64,000 bases of DNA, from NCBI GenBank assembly GCA_043744255.1, contig JAYTVA010000001.1:51379-115378 (forward strand). The letters run 5' to 3'. The translations under genes and the position numbers were made by a program. The DNA comes from UKL13-2 sp043744255. Lineage in GTDB: Bacteria; Pseudomonadota; Gammaproteobacteria; Burkholderiales; Usitatibacteraceae. Of this stretch, positions 27,104 to 36,149 are shown in pieces. A model generated the notes under the pieces. It made no database searches. It was not told where the DNA came from and saw only the letters and a program-made list of their open reading frames with translations. Position 1 is the first letter of the stretch. Every line of letters starts with the position of its first letter.

Positions 27104-27212
27104 AATACACGTGCTGGTAGTCGAGTATGCCCACGGATGCCAATTCCGGGACAGCGGTTCCGTTGAGAGTGCCAGCGGCAACTTTCGCTAGCTTTTCAAA
27201 AATCTCATCTTC
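27104..27212 (-). pseudogene. Duplicated fragment of the ParE-like toxin gene
   Basis: These 109 bases match 27800-27908, the middle of the intact toxin gene outside the island, with about five differences. On the minus strand they encode EDEIFEKLAKVAAGTLNG and the following residues up to QHVY. Neither end of the gene is present. Confidence 0.85.
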
Positions 27213-27525
27213 TCGAGATAAATCTATGAGCCTGTGGATACCTTCGAAAAAGCGACATATGACTTCCAAAGGCACCACACTATTAAAGCTACAAAAAAAG
27301 CACCCGCAACAATCCAAAGTAAACAATTTTTATCAGGTCGTCTCATTTTTTGCCTCGATAAATTGGAATTGCAAATATTGCCACATTGATGTGGCACACG
27401 TTCGCCCGCATTGGAGTTTTAGGCAAAAATATGCTACCTTTGGTAACACTTTAGGTATCGAGTTTTTCCACTATAACCAGCTACTAATCCAGCAAAATCA
27501 AGCGGTTGCGAGTGTGTTGGATTTC

Positions 27526-27540
27526 TCCCTCCTTCTCCGC
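27526..27540 (+). repeat. attR-like direct repeat
   Basis: This is a second exact copy of the 15-base tRNA-Ser 3' end. It is followed by CTAAACAAACAAAC and a hairpin that looks like the ancestral tRNA terminator. Confidence 0.8.
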
Positions 27541-27544
27541 TAAA

Positions 27545-27578
27545 CAAACAAACGCGCCTCGAGCGCGTTTTTTGTTTG
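27545..27578 (+). terminator. Displaced tRNA-Ser terminator
   Basis: AAACAAACGCGC and GCGCGTTTTTTGTTT form a stem with a 5-base loop immediately after the distal repeat. Its position suggests it terminated tRNA-Ser before the island entered. Confidence 0.7.
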
Positions 27579-27683
27579 GTGGAGGCGAACGAGCCAACTG
27601 CTAACGACTTGACTGAGGCCTTCAGCGGCGCTTGAGTATCCGTTCTTGCCTCGGCGCCATCACTTTATTTTCCAGCCGAGCCG

Positions 27684-28004
27684 TCATCCACCGAACAGGC
27701 GTTTCGTCAGGATCGCAGGGTAGTCCTGCCGATGCCCAGCAACGAGGTACAGGTAGGTGTCCTTGCCGATCCGGCGGTAGAGCAATTTGTGGTGCGAGGA
27801 ATACACGTGTTGGTAGTCGAGGATGCCCACGGATGCCAATTCCGGGACAGCGGATCCGTTGAGAGTGCCGGCGGCAACTTTCGCCAGCTTTTCAAAAATC
27901 TCATCTTCAGCTTTCTGCCATGCGACTTCGCCCCATTTGTTGAGCATGTAGTCCTGAAGCGAGAGCAAGTCCGTCTGTGCATCAGGCAGAATAATGATCG
28001 CCAT
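27684..28004 (-). CDS. RelE/ParE-family toxin
   Basis: This 106-residue basic protein fits the ParE/RelE superfamily. It has the N-terminal strand MAIIILPDAQTDLLSLQDYM, the central VGILDYQHVY, and the C-terminal KLLYRRIGKDTYLYLVAGHR with the usual Arg/His positions. ParE relatives poison gyrase and RelE relatives cut mRNA; sequence alone does not decide. Its ATG overlaps the antitoxin stop (TAATG). It lies just outside the tRNA-Ser island, which contains a fragment of it. Confidence 0.9.
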   Translation of the reverse strand: MAIIILPDAQTDLLSLQDYMLNKWGEVAWQKAEDEIFEKLAKVAAGTLNGSAVPELASVGILDYQHVYSSHHKLLYRRIGKDTYLYLVAGHRQDYPAILTKRLFGG

Positions 28005-28282
28005 TATTTACGGCTTTGGCGAGCGGCCCGCAATTGCGCCCTTGATTCCGCGACCGAAATGCCTTTTCCTTGGATGCGGTCCTTCTCGCCGAGGGCGATG
28101 ATTTTCAGCGCGGCGATCAGCGCCTCTTTCTCCTGAAACTGCTGGACGCTTTCAATCACCATGGTGGCTTCGCCATTTTGCGTGATGACAAACGGATGCC
28201 CGTTCATTTCCAAATCTTCGGAAATCTGAGCCGCATGGCTCTTTAAGTACGAAATGGACTTGATGTTAGCGATGGATTGCAT
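28004..28282 (-). CDS. Phd/YefM-family antitoxin
   Basis: This 92-residue protein has the N-terminal Phd/YefM DNA-binding fold (IKSISYLKSHAAQISEDLEM, then PFVITQNGEATMVIES) and a charged C-terminal toxin-binding tail. AGGAGG lies 4 bases before the ATG. It is the first gene of the pair, and its promoter overlaps a palindrome, the typical autorepression set-up for such antitoxins. Confidence 0.92.
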   Translation of the reverse strand: MQSIANIKSISYLKSHAAQISEDLEMNGHPFVITQNGEATMVIESVQQFQEKEALIAALKIIALGEKDRIQGKGISVAESRAQLRAARQSRK

Positions 28283-28306
28283 GTTGCCTCCTAGAATTCG
28301 ATGGGT

Positions 28307-28338
28307 CTAAATTTAGTACCGAATTTAGTTGCTGTCAA
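28307..28338 (-). promoter_or_regulatory. Toxin-antitoxin promoter with overlapping operator
   Basis: On the minus strand, TTGACA (28333-28338) and TAAATT (28310-28315) are 17 bases apart. An inverted repeat, CTAAATT/AATTTAG (28307-28313 and 28322-28328), covers the -10 box and spacer, a plausible antitoxin operator. Confidence 0.7.
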
Positions 28339-28594
28339 TGATTGGCGCATTGCAAGCGGGACTCTGTGGGTCAATACCGGATCGATTGCCCACGAGCCGC
28401 ATGCTGCAACGAGAACCACGACCGGGAGCCCGATATGCGGATTCCGGCCTGCGATGCAAAAACGCAGCGATGAAGCTGCACACAGTAGATAACGGCGCGA
28501 GTAGATAACGGCACGTTCACTTTCCTGGTCGTCCGCATCATCCATGGGAGCGGCAACTAAGCCGGGGAGGCGTCATTTCCGCCAGTCACCCAAC

Positions 28595-28640
28595 TCATAT
28601 AGATGACCTACTTGACTTTGCCCAACTCACTGCATAGAGT
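28595..28640 (+). promoter_or_regulatory. TonB-receptor promoter with GntR-type operator
   Basis: A near-palindrome TCATATAGATGA (28595-28606) is followed after 5 bases by TTGACT (28612-28617), a 17-base spacer and TAGAGT (28635-28640). The same operator, hexamer and spacing occur before suyA at 45130-45175, implying a shared regulator, most simply the GntR protein encoded at 44292. Confidence 0.75.
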
Positions 28641-28745
28641 GTTTCCTTGGTTGTCTTGTCCTCTTTGGACGAGAACAGGTGAATTGGGGCGCGCTGAATG
28701 TCCTGCGGCACGCCAAATACAACAACACTGGACGAGGAGAATCGC

Positions 28746-31088
28746 ATGAAGCACAGTACCAATCGACTACACGCGCCGAAGATCAATCGTAATTTCGCTC
28801 CGGCGGTCGCCACCTTGGCCGCACTTGTCGCTGGCGTGGTGAGCGCGCAGCAGACGGCACCTGCCAAAGCAGGCGAATCCGAAAAGCTCGATGTCATCAA
28901 CGTCACCGCCACCAAGCGGAGCGAGCCGTTGCAGACGGTGCCGATTGCGATCACCGTCATTGATGGTGCGCAGCTCGAGCGCTCGAATCTCAACACGCTG
29001 GGCGCGATCACCTCACAAACGCCGACCGTGAATTTCCGCACCGGTGCGTCGAACAAGGACACGTCCCTGTTTATTCGCGGCGTCGGTACGATTACCACCT
29101 CACCGGGTGTGGAGCCGACCGTTTCGACCGTGATTGACGGCGTGGTCACGGCGCGCCCCGGCCAATCCACCATGGATCTACTCGACATTGATCGCGTTGA
29201 AGTCTTGCGCGGCCCACAAGGCACGTTGTTCGGTAAGAACGCGTCGGCGGGTGTGATCAATATCGTTACGCGCTCGCCGGGCAAGGAAACGGAGCGCTAC
29301 ATCGACCTCGGCTACTTTCAGGGCGGCGAAAAACGCTTGCGCGTGGGCGTGTCAGGCGAGTTACAGCCGGACACCGTTCGCGGTTCGTTTTCGCTGCTGC
29401 ATGGTGATTACGACGGCAACGTAACCAATGTGTTTAACGGCAGCAAAGTCAACGGCTACAAACGCGATGGTGGCCGCGCGAAATTGGAAATCACCGCCAG
29501 CCGCGATTTCAAGGCAACTCTCATTGCCGACTACATGAAATCGCGCGACAACGGCCCGACCGGCGTGGTGGTCGGTACGACGCTGACGTCTTATCCGCTC
29601 GGTGTGGTCACACAGAATCCCTTGTACGCCGCTGCTTTGTTGCCAGTCGTGCCTTCGGCCACCAACCGCAGCATCAACAGCGAAATGGAAACCCGCGTCG
29701 CCGATACCAACTCCGGACTTTCTGCGCAGCTGGATTGGAATCTTGGCGGCAATACGCTGACCTCAATCACGGCCTATCGCAAATGGGAGAACAACCAGTT
29801 CCAGGATCAGGATCGTCTATCGACTGTCTATCGCAATTTTGCGCAGACGGCCGACGTGGGCAATTTGAATTTCAATCAGACCACGCAGGAACTCCGGCTC
29901 GCGTCGCCCAAAGGTCAGTTTTTTGATTACGTCGCCGGCGTTTTTTACATGAACGCAAAGAACAACGAGCGCTACCAGCGCGACGTGACGCGCTGTGCGG
30001 CCAGTACCGCCACCGCGTTGGCGTCGGGATTGGTGCCATGTTCGGCGGGCTCACTGACAGTCGATTCGGGCGTGGCCAATTACGGGATCCGCAGCAAGAG
30101 CACGTCTGTATTCGGCGAAGGTAATTTCAATTTCAGCAAAGAGCTACGCGGTGTTGCTGGGCTGCGTTACACCACCGACGACTTGTCGTATTTCCATGGG
30201 CGCACGTCCACCCAGGCCGCCGCGTTTCCTGGCGTGCAACCAGCGACCAACAGTGCTGGTTCGACCAAAGAAAACGCATTCTCCGGGCGCATCGGCCCGC
30301 AGTTTGATCTAAGCAAAGACACGATGATCTATGCCACCGCCTCGCGCGGCTACAAGGGGCCAGCGTTCAACGTGTTCTTCAACATGCTGCCGTTCAGTGG
30401 CACCGTGCCGCGTGACGCGATTCCGCTGAAACCGGAGACATCCGATTCCTACGAGATCGGACTGAAAACCACCGCGTTCGACAACCGCTTGCGTTTCAAC
30501 GTCGCCGCATTCGATAGCAAGTACAAGAACTACCAAGCCAACATTCAGGATCTGGTCGTCACGACCGTCGTGACACGGCTGATTAATGCAGGTGAGGTGT
30601 CCACGCAGGGCGTTGAAGTCGATTTCGCGGCCAAGCTCTCGAAGGAATTCACGCTCTCCGGTGCGGCCGCCGCGATCAAGGCGCGAATCGACAAGTTCAA
30701 TTGCCCGGTCGGCGCGTCGGTGAGCTGTAATGTGGATGGCAAGCCATTGCCGTTCTCGCCAGACACCCGTTTCAATATCCGTGGCAATTACAAGGTGCCG
30801 CTCAACAGCGCGCTGGGCATGGATATTGGTGTGGACTACAACTGGCAGAGCAAAGTCTTGTTTGACATCAGCCAAGCGCCCGATACCTACCAAAACGCCT
30901 ACGGCATTGTTAACGCCATGGTGTCGTTGACCGACTCATCGAGCGGTTGGCGCGTCGCCTTGCTCGGTAAGAATCTGGGCAACAAATCGTACGCCGCAGC
31001 CTTGGCAACGGGCGGTACGTTTGTGGTGCGGGCGGTGCCGCGTGATGACCAACGCTACTTCGGTATCAACGCGCGCCTCGATTTCTAG
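28746..31088 (+). CDS. TonB-dependent outer-membrane receptor
   Basis: This 780-residue receptor takes up a ligand across the outer membrane using TonB energy. It has a signal peptide (about 1-35, ending VVSAQQ), a TonB-box-like segment LDVINVTATKR, a plug domain (about 60-170, with RGPQGTLFGKNASAGVINIV) and a 22-strand barrel ending in a terminal Phe (NARLDF). GAGGAGA precedes the ATG at 28746; a longer frame from 28698 is unlikely. Its place at the head of a sugar-acid catabolic region and its GntR-type operator suggest import of a glycoside or sulfosugar rather than iron. A strong terminator follows. Confidence 0.9.
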   Translation: MKHSTNRLHAPKINRNFAPAVATLAALVAGVVSAQQTAPAKAGESEKLDVINVTATKRSEPLQTVPIAITVIDGAQLERSNLNTLGAITSQTPTVNFRTGASNKDTSLFIRGVGTITTSPGVEPTVSTVIDGVVTARPGQSTMDLLDIDRVEVLRGPQGTLFGKNASAGVINIVTRSPGKETERYIDLGYFQGGEKRLRVGVSGELQPDTVRGSFSLLHGDYDGNVTNVFNGSKVNGYKRDGGRAKLEITASRDFKATLIADYMKSRDNGPTGVVVGTTLTSYPLGVVTQNPLYAAALLPVVPSATNRSINSEMETRVADTNSGLSAQLDWNLGGNTLTSITAYRKWENNQFQDQDRLSTVYRNFAQTADVGNLNFNQTTQELRLASPKGQFFDYVAGVFYMNAKNNERYQRDVTRCAASTATALASGLVPCSAGSLTVDSGVANYGIRSKSTSVFGEGNFNFSKELRGVAGLRYTTDDLSYFHGRTSTQAAAFPGVQPATNSAGSTKENAFSGRIGPQFDLSKDTMIYATASRGYKGPAFNVFFNMLPFSGTVPRDAIPLKPETSDSYEIGLKTTAFDNRLRFNVAAFDSKYKNYQANIQDLVVTTVVTRLINAGEVSTQGVEVDFAAKLSKEFTLSGAAAAIKARIDKFNCPVGASVSCNVDGKPLPFSPDTRFNIRGNYKVPLNSALGMDIGVDYNWQSKVLFDISQAPDTYQNAYGIVNAMVSLTDSSSGWRVALLGKNLGNKSYAAALATGGTFVVRAVPRDDQRYFGINARLDF

Positions 31089-31104
31089 GTTCGCCGTTAT
31101 CGAC

Positions 31105-31143
31105 AAAGCGCAGCCAGCGTAAACTGGCTGCGCTTTGTTTTTT
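31105..31143 (+). terminator. Strong terminator after the TonB receptor
   Basis: A perfect 13-bp stem, AAAGCGCAGCCAG with CTGGCTGCGCTTT, a 6-base loop and a T tract. It separates the receptor from the enzyme genes. Confidence 0.95.
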
Positions 31144-31173
31144 GCGCACAAAATTCCACGACCGGAGTAGCTG

Positions 31174-32910
31174 TTGCCGAGCACACCCACGCGCCGTCCG
31201 CTTGAATCCCTACGCAGCCAGCGCTGGCTCGCTAAGGACGATATGCGCTCGTTCGCGCACCGCCAGCGCCTGCAACAGCGCGGCCTGCGACGCGATGAAT
31301 TTCTCGGTAAGCCGGTCATCGCCATCATCAACACTTGGAGTGACCTCTCGCCTTGCCACGCGCATCTGCGCGAACGTGCGGCCTCGATTCGCGATGGTAT
31401 TTTGCAGGCGGGCGGTTTTCCCGTGGAGCTACCTGCGCTCTCGCTTGGTGAAGTGATGGTGAAGCCAACCACGATGCTCTACCGCAATCTGCTGGCGATG
31501 GAAGTTGAAGAGCTGCTGCGCTCGCATCCGGTCGATGGGGCAGTATTGCTGGGCGGATGCGACAAGACGACGCCGGGGCTGTTGATGGGCGCGGTCAGCA
31601 TGGATATTCCGGCGCTGTTTTGTCCGGCCGGACCGATGCTCAATGATCGCTATCGCGGGCAAGCCGTGGGCGCAGGCACGCACACCAAAAAATTCTGGGA
31701 CGAATACGTTGCCGGCAACATTGCGCAGCCCGAGTGGATCAAGCTCGAAGCGAAAATGACCCGTTCACCGGGCACCTGCAACACCATGGGCACGGCCAGT
31801 ACCATGACGGCGATAGTTGACGCCATGGGCTTTACGTTGCCCGGCGCGTCGAGTATCCCGGCGATGGATGCGCACCACCCGCGCATGGCGTCGGCGTGCG
31901 GGGTGCGCATTGTCGATATGGTGTGGGAAGACTTGCGGCCCACGCTTGTTTTGACACCGGCGGCGATCAAGAATGGTGTGGCGACCTACATGGCGCTAGG
32001 TGGCTCGACCAACGCCGCAATCCATCTGATCGCGCTCGCCGGGCGCGCAGGCATCAGGCTCACGCTCGCCGAAATGGATTTGGTTGCGCGGCAGATTCCG
32101 GTGCTGGCGAATCTCTTTCCGTCCGGCGAAAAATTGATGGAAGACTTTTTTTTCGCTGGTGGCCTGCCGGCCCTGCTCAACGAAATTCGTCCGCATTTGG
32201 CGCTAGATGCGATGACCGTCACCGGCAAAACACTGGGCGAAAATATCGCGTCTTGCAAGTCAGAGGATGCCGACGTGATTCGCCCGCTCAATGCGCCCGT
32301 TGCTCCGGGAGCCGCGCTGGCTGTGCTGTTTGGCAATATCTGCCCCGATGGCGCCGTCATAAAGCCATCTGCGGCGAGCGAAAAATTCTTCAAGCATCGT
32401 GGCGCAGCGCTCGTGTTTGATTCCAACGCCGATATGCTCGCGCGCATTCATCAGCCAGATTTAATCGTGGACGAAAACACCGTCCTCATCTTGCGTCACG
32501 GCGGGCCCAGAGGCGCACCCGGCATGCCGGAGTGGGGCAACCTGCCCATCCCAAAAAAACTGCTGGCGCAGGGCATTCGCGACATGGTGCGCATCTCGGA
32601 TGCACGCATGAGCGGGACGCACTTTGGCACCTGCGTGGTACACGTCGCGCCCGAAGCGGCGGTGGGCGGGCCGCTGGCGCTCATTGAGACTGGCGACATG
32701 GTGGTACTCGATATTGAAGCGCGTAGCGTCAATATCGAAGTCGCTGCCGACGTTCTCGCCCAGCGCCGCGCGGCGTGGAAAGCCCCCGCGACCGCCTACG
32801 CGCGCGGCTACACGCAACTCTACGTTCAGCACGTCACGCAAGCGCCCGAGGGCTGCGACTTCGATTTTTTGGCGGGCAATGCGCCTACGCCCGAACCAGC
32901 TATTTATTAG
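31174..32910 (+). CDS. IlvD/Edd-family sugar-acid dehydratase
   Basis: This 578-residue Fe-S dehydratase converts an aldonate to its 2-keto-3-deoxy acid. The three cluster cysteines expected for L-arabinonate/xylonate dehydratases are present: C61 (SDLSPC), C129 (GGCDKTTPG) and C202 (GTCNTMG). The catalytic-loop motif SDARMSGTHFGT is of the arabinonate-dehydratase type, not the GDGRQSGT type of Caulobacter XylD. The start is TTG at 31174 with CGGAG 7 bases upstream. It heads a gene run continuing into the aldolase and ABC genes. In sulfo-Entner-Doudoroff loci the same family dehydrates sulfogluconate, so the substrate could be a pentonate, hexonate or sulfogluconate. Confidence 0.9.
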   Translation: MPSTPTRRPLESLRSQRWLAKDDMRSFAHRQRLQQRGLRRDEFLGKPVIAIINTWSDLSPCHAHLRERAASIRDGILQAGGFPVELPALSLGEVMVKPTTMLYRNLLAMEVEELLRSHPVDGAVLLGGCDKTTPGLLMGAVSMDIPALFCPAGPMLNDRYRGQAVGAGTHTKKFWDEYVAGNIAQPEWIKLEAKMTRSPGTCNTMGTASTMTAIVDAMGFTLPGASSIPAMDAHHPRMASACGVRIVDMVWEDLRPTLVLTPAAIKNGVATYMALGGSTNAAIHLIALAGRAGIRLTLAEMDLVARQIPVLANLFPSGEKLMEDFFFAGGLPALLNEIRPHLALDAMTVTGKTLGENIASCKSEDADVIRPLNAPVAPGAALAVLFGNICPDGAVIKPSAASEKFFKHRGAALVFDSNADMLARIHQPDLIVDENTVLILRHGGPRGAPGMPEWGNLPIPKKLLAQGIRDMVRISDARMSGTHFGTCVVHVAPEAAVGGPLALIETGDMVVLDIEARSVNIEVAADVLAQRRAAWKAPATAYARGYTQLYVQHVTQAPEGCDFDFLAGNAPTPEPAIY

Positions 32911-32921
32911 GAAATTTCAAT

Positions 32922-33734
32922 ATGGATCCATTGCCAAACCCGTTTCGCGAATTACTTAAACAACCCACAATCCCGCTGGGCACTTGGCTGATGTCGGGCA
33001 CGGCCTCGACCGCCGAGGCGATGGGCTGTATCGGCTTTGACTGGCTGGTCGTCGATATGGAGCACGTCGCGATTGATTACAAAGATGCGTATCAGATCCT
33101 GCAAGCCATCGCCGGGACGCGCGCCGTGCCGGTGATTCGGCTGGCGTGGAACGATCAGGTGTTGGTCAAGCGTGCGCTCGACATTGGCGCGCAAACGTTG
33201 ATGTTCCCCTTTGTGCAAAACGCTGACGATGCCAAACGCGCGGTGGCATCGACGCGCTACCCGAAAGCTGGTGAAACATCGCCGGGCACGCGCGGCTTCG
33301 CCGCGGTGCATCGCGCCAGCCGCTACGGCACCATTCCTGATTACGTGAGCCGCGCCAATGATTCGATCACGCGCATGATTCAGCTCGAAACGCCCGCCGC
33401 TATTGACCAGCTCGAAGCCATCGCGGCCGTCGATGGCGTCGATGCGCTATTCATGGGGCCCGGCGATTTGTCGGTGGCGATGGGGCAGCCGGGCAATGTG
33501 GCGCATCCTGATTTGCAAGCCACACTCAAGCGCTGCGCCGAGCGCGCACGCGCAATCGGCAAACCGATCGGCATCGTCGGCCCGACGCCCGAGATGGTGC
33601 AAAAATTTATCGAGTACGGCTACAACTACGTCGCGGTCGCGTCTGACATGGGCATGATGATGCGGCAGGCGAATGCGTTTTTCGCGGCGATGAAGCCCGC
33701 GCTTGCGAAGCCGTTATCTACTGGCGTGTATTAA
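32922..33734 (+). CDS. HpcH/HpaI-family 2-keto-3-deoxy acid aldolase
   Basis: This 270-residue class II (metal-dependent) aldolase cleaves a 2-keto-3-deoxy acid to pyruvate and an aldehyde. Key residues by homology are H48 (VVDMEH), R73, the PGTRG loop (121-125), and metal ligands E156 (MIQLETP) and D182 (MGPGDLS). AGGAAA precedes the ATG at 32922; a longer frame overlaps the dehydratase and is not used. Directly following the dehydratase, it should act on that product. Products could be glycolaldehyde, lactaldehyde or, for a sulfo pathway, sulfolactaldehyde. Confidence 0.9.
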   Translation: MDPLPNPFRELLKQPTIPLGTWLMSGTASTAEAMGCIGFDWLVVDMEHVAIDYKDAYQILQAIAGTRAVPVIRLAWNDQVLVKRALDIGAQTLMFPFVQNADDAKRAVASTRYPKAGETSPGTRGFAAVHRASRYGTIPDYVSRANDSITRMIQLETPAAIDQLEAIAAVDGVDALFMGPGDLSVAMGQPGNVAHPDLQATLKRCAERARAIGKPIGIVGPTPEMVQKFIEYGYNYVAVASDMGMMMRQANAFFAAMKPALAKPLSTGVY

Positions 33735-33738
33735 CCCG

Positions 33739-34842
33739 ATGACTGAATCCAGTACCAGCGGTGTCAAATTTAGCCGCGTCGTCAAACGCTACGACAGCGG
33801 TGCGGATGTCATTCATGGCATCGACTTGGAAATTCATCGCGGCGAGTTTGTGGTGTTCGTGGGGCCTTCCGGCTGCGGTAAATCCACACTGATGCGCATG
33901 GTCGCCGGGCTGGAATCCATCACCAGCGGCAGCATCGAAATTGAAGGACGCGTAGTCAACGACCTGCCACCGCGCGAACGCGATATTGCGATGGTGTTTC
34001 AGGACTACGCGCTGTATCCGCACAAATCTGTGTTCGAAAATTTAGCGTTTGGTCTGCGCTTGCGCAAAACCCATGCTGCCGACATTGATCGACGCGTAAA
34101 CGAAGCGGCCGAGATTTTGAAAATCACGCACCTGCTGGAGCGCAAGCCGCGCGCACTTTCCGGCGGGCAACGACAGCGCGTGGCGATGGGGCGCGCGATT
34201 GTGCGGAAGCCCAAGTTATTTTTATTCGACGAGCCGCTATCGAATCTCGATGCCTTGCTGCGCGCTGAAATGCGGACTGAAATTAAGAAGCTGCATCAGC
34301 GCATCGGTGCCACCACCATTTATGTCACGCACGATCAAGTTGAAGCGATGACCCTCGCGGAACGCATCGTGGTGCTGTCGGAGGGAAAGATCATGCAGGT
34401 TGGTACCCCGGATGATATTTACCATCGCCCTCAATCAAAATTTGTCGCCGGTTTTACGGGTTCGCCGCCGATGAATTTTTTGGCAGTACAGGTCGTAGAT
34501 GCACAGGGCAAGCTCGCCATCGGCGATCAGCAAGTCGCGCTCACGGACGCGCTTGCCAACGTCGTTCGCGAACGTGTCGGGCAGCCAGTTGAATTCGGCT
34601 TGCGCCCGGAAGACATCTCGCTCACCACCGACACCGAACATTCGGTCACCGCGCAAGTGGTGGTGGTAGAACCATTGGGCGCAGAAATCTTGGTCACTTT
34701 TGCCATCGCTGGCAGCGAAATCATTGCGCGCCTGCCGCCGGACACACGCTTGCGCCCCGGCGAGGCCACACGCCTTCGTTTCAATATGGGCAAGGCGCAG
34801 TTGTTCGATCCAACTAGCGGCGCTGCATTGCGCGCGACTTAG
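33739..34842 (+). CDS. CUT1 ABC transporter ATPase (UgpC/MalK-like)
   Basis: This 367-residue ATPase energises a carbohydrate importer. It has Walker A GPSGCGKST (42-50), signature LSGGQRQRVAMGRA (140-153), Walker B LFLFDEPLSNLDA and a C-terminal MOP/TOBE domain (about 235-365). It begins 4 bases after the aldolase stop; a 12-codon in-frame extension overlaps that gene and is not used. The binding protein follows 3 bases downstream. Confidence 0.94.
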   Translation: MTESSTSGVKFSRVVKRYDSGADVIHGIDLEIHRGEFVVFVGPSGCGKSTLMRMVAGLESITSGSIEIEGRVVNDLPPRERDIAMVFQDYALYPHKSVFENLAFGLRLRKTHAADIDRRVNEAAEILKITHLLERKPRALSGGQRQRVAMGRAIVRKPKLFLFDEPLSNLDALLRAEMRTEIKKLHQRIGATTIYVTHDQVEAMTLAERIVVLSEGKIMQVGTPDDIYHRPQSKFVAGFTGSPPMNFLAVQVVDAQGKLAIGDQQVALTDALANVVRERVGQPVEFGLRPEDISLTTDTEHSVTAQVVVVEPLGAEILVTFAIAGSEIIARLPPDTRLRPGEATRLRFNMGKAQLFDPTSGAALRAT

Positions 34843-34845
34843 CCG

Positions 34846-36090
34846 ATGCGCGCACTTTGTTTTATTGTTGCTCTGTTGTTCGCGGTCCCTGCGCAAGCGG
34901 AAACACTGCTGCGCGTCTACGTCGGCGGGCAGCAACGTCCTGACTTGATGCGCGCGCTGTTCGCCGATTACATGGCGGCCAATCCGGGTGTGACGGTGAA
35001 GCTCGAAGTCGGCGGTGCCAGCTCTGATCTGCACCAAAAATATCTCAATATGGTCTTGACTGCGCGCGACACCACGCTCGATATTTTTCTGATCGACGTG
35101 ATTCGTCCAGCGCAATTTGCCGGTGCGGGCTGGGCGGAACCGCTTGATAAATATCTCGGTGCCGAACGCGAGGCGGTGATGTCGCGTTACTTGCCCGCCT
35201 ATCGTGAGGCGGACACGGTAAACGGGCAGATCTATGCCTTGCCCGCACTCGCGGATTCACTCTTTTTGTACTACCGAAAAGACCTGCTGCAAAAATATGA
35301 TTTGCCGATTCCCACCACTTGGCCTGAACTCGCGGTGATCGCGAAGGCGATTCAGCTCCGCGAAAAAAATCCGCAGTTGCAGGGCTTGAGCTTCCAAGGA
35401 AAAGCCGTCGAAGGGGCAGTCTGCACCTTCCTGTTGCCGTACTGGAGTCAGGGCGGCAACATCATCAGCGCCGACGGCAAGATCGCGTTTGATCGCGCCA
35501 AAGCCGCCGCCGGTCTGGCGATGTGGCAGGGCATGGTCAAGGACGGTGTGGCGAAGGCCAATATTTCGGAAGTCAGCACCGACGACACGCGCAAAGAATT
35601 CCAAGCGGGCAGGGTGGTGTTCGCCGTCAACTGGGGATACGCGTGGAATCATTTTCAAACCGGCGCTGGCACCAAGGTGGCCAACAACGTGGGCGTCGTG
35701 AAATTGCCCGCCATGCCCGGTGGCGAATCGGTATCGTGCATGGGCGGCTGGAATTGGGCGGTATCAGCGTTTTCAAAACACAAAACGGAATCGGTGAAGT
35801 TGGTGCGTTGGTTAGCCAGTGCGGAAGTGTCAAAAACCTTGGCGATCAAAGGCTCGTTCCATCCCGTGTTTCCGAATCTCTACACGGATGCTGAGGTAGT
35901 TGCTGCCGTGCCATGGTTTGCGGATGCGCTGCCGGTGGTGCAGACCGCGCGTCCGCGCCCGGTAAGTGCCTCGTACAAAATGATTTCAGATGCGCTGCGC
36001 ATTAATACTAATACAGTCATGGCCGGTGTGAAAACGCCCGAGCAGGCGTTGACGGAAATTGAGCAGCGGATTGCGCGGGCGTTACGATGA
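34846..36090 (+). CDS. Extracellular solute-binding protein family 1
   Basis: This 414-residue periplasmic protein captures a sugar or oligosaccharide for the adjacent permeases. A signal peptide (about 1-18, ending AQA) precedes the two-lobed fold of MalE-type proteins, with typical segments TLDIFLIDVIRPAQFAGAGW and MGGWNWAVSAFSKHKTESVK near 75-95 and 300-320. It follows its ATPase closely. A repeat-filled gap of 260 bases separates it from the permease genes. Confidence 0.92.
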   Translation: MRALCFIVALLFAVPAQAETLLRVYVGGQQRPDLMRALFADYMAANPGVTVKLEVGGASSDLHQKYLNMVLTARDTTLDIFLIDVIRPAQFAGAGWAEPLDKYLGAEREAVMSRYLPAYREADTVNGQIYALPALADSLFLYYRKDLLQKYDLPIPTTWPELAVIAKAIQLREKNPQLQGLSFQGKAVEGAVCTFLLPYWSQGGNIISADGKIAFDRAKAAAGLAMWQGMVKDGVAKANISEVSTDDTRKEFQAGRVVFAVNWGYAWNHFQTGAGTKVANNVGVVKLPAMPGGESVSCMGGWNWAVSAFSKHKTESVKLVRWLASAEVSKTLAIKGSFHPVFPNLYTDAEVVAAVPWFADALPVVQTARPRPVSASYKMISDALRINTNTVMAGVKTPEQALTEIEQRIARALR

Positions 36091-36149
36091 ATAGGAATGG
36101 GATGAAATTCACCGCGCGACGGGCAAAGTCGCATTTGGTAACCTCGGTG

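Larger units (their letters stand above)
24590..27540 (+). mobile_element. Small decayed island in tRNA-Ser
   Basis: A perfect 15-bp direct repeat of the tRNA 3' end marks both edges (24590-24604 and 27526-27540), with partial similarity continuing on both sides. The 2.9-kb interior is AT-richer than its surroundings and holds a broken MobV relaxase, one small membrane protein, IS256-like and IS21 fragments, and a toxin-gene fragment. No integrase gene remains, so it was probably mobilised or integrated in trans, or has lost its integrase. Confidence 0.75.

Noticed and set aside
27127..27543. 138-codon plus-strand frame before the distal repeat
   Set aside because: It starts in the reverse of the toxin fragment and has no coherent composition; no ribosome-binding site.
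28291..28545. 84-codon minus-strand frame upstream of the antitoxin
   Set aside because: It covers the antitoxin promoter and operator and has no recognisable features.
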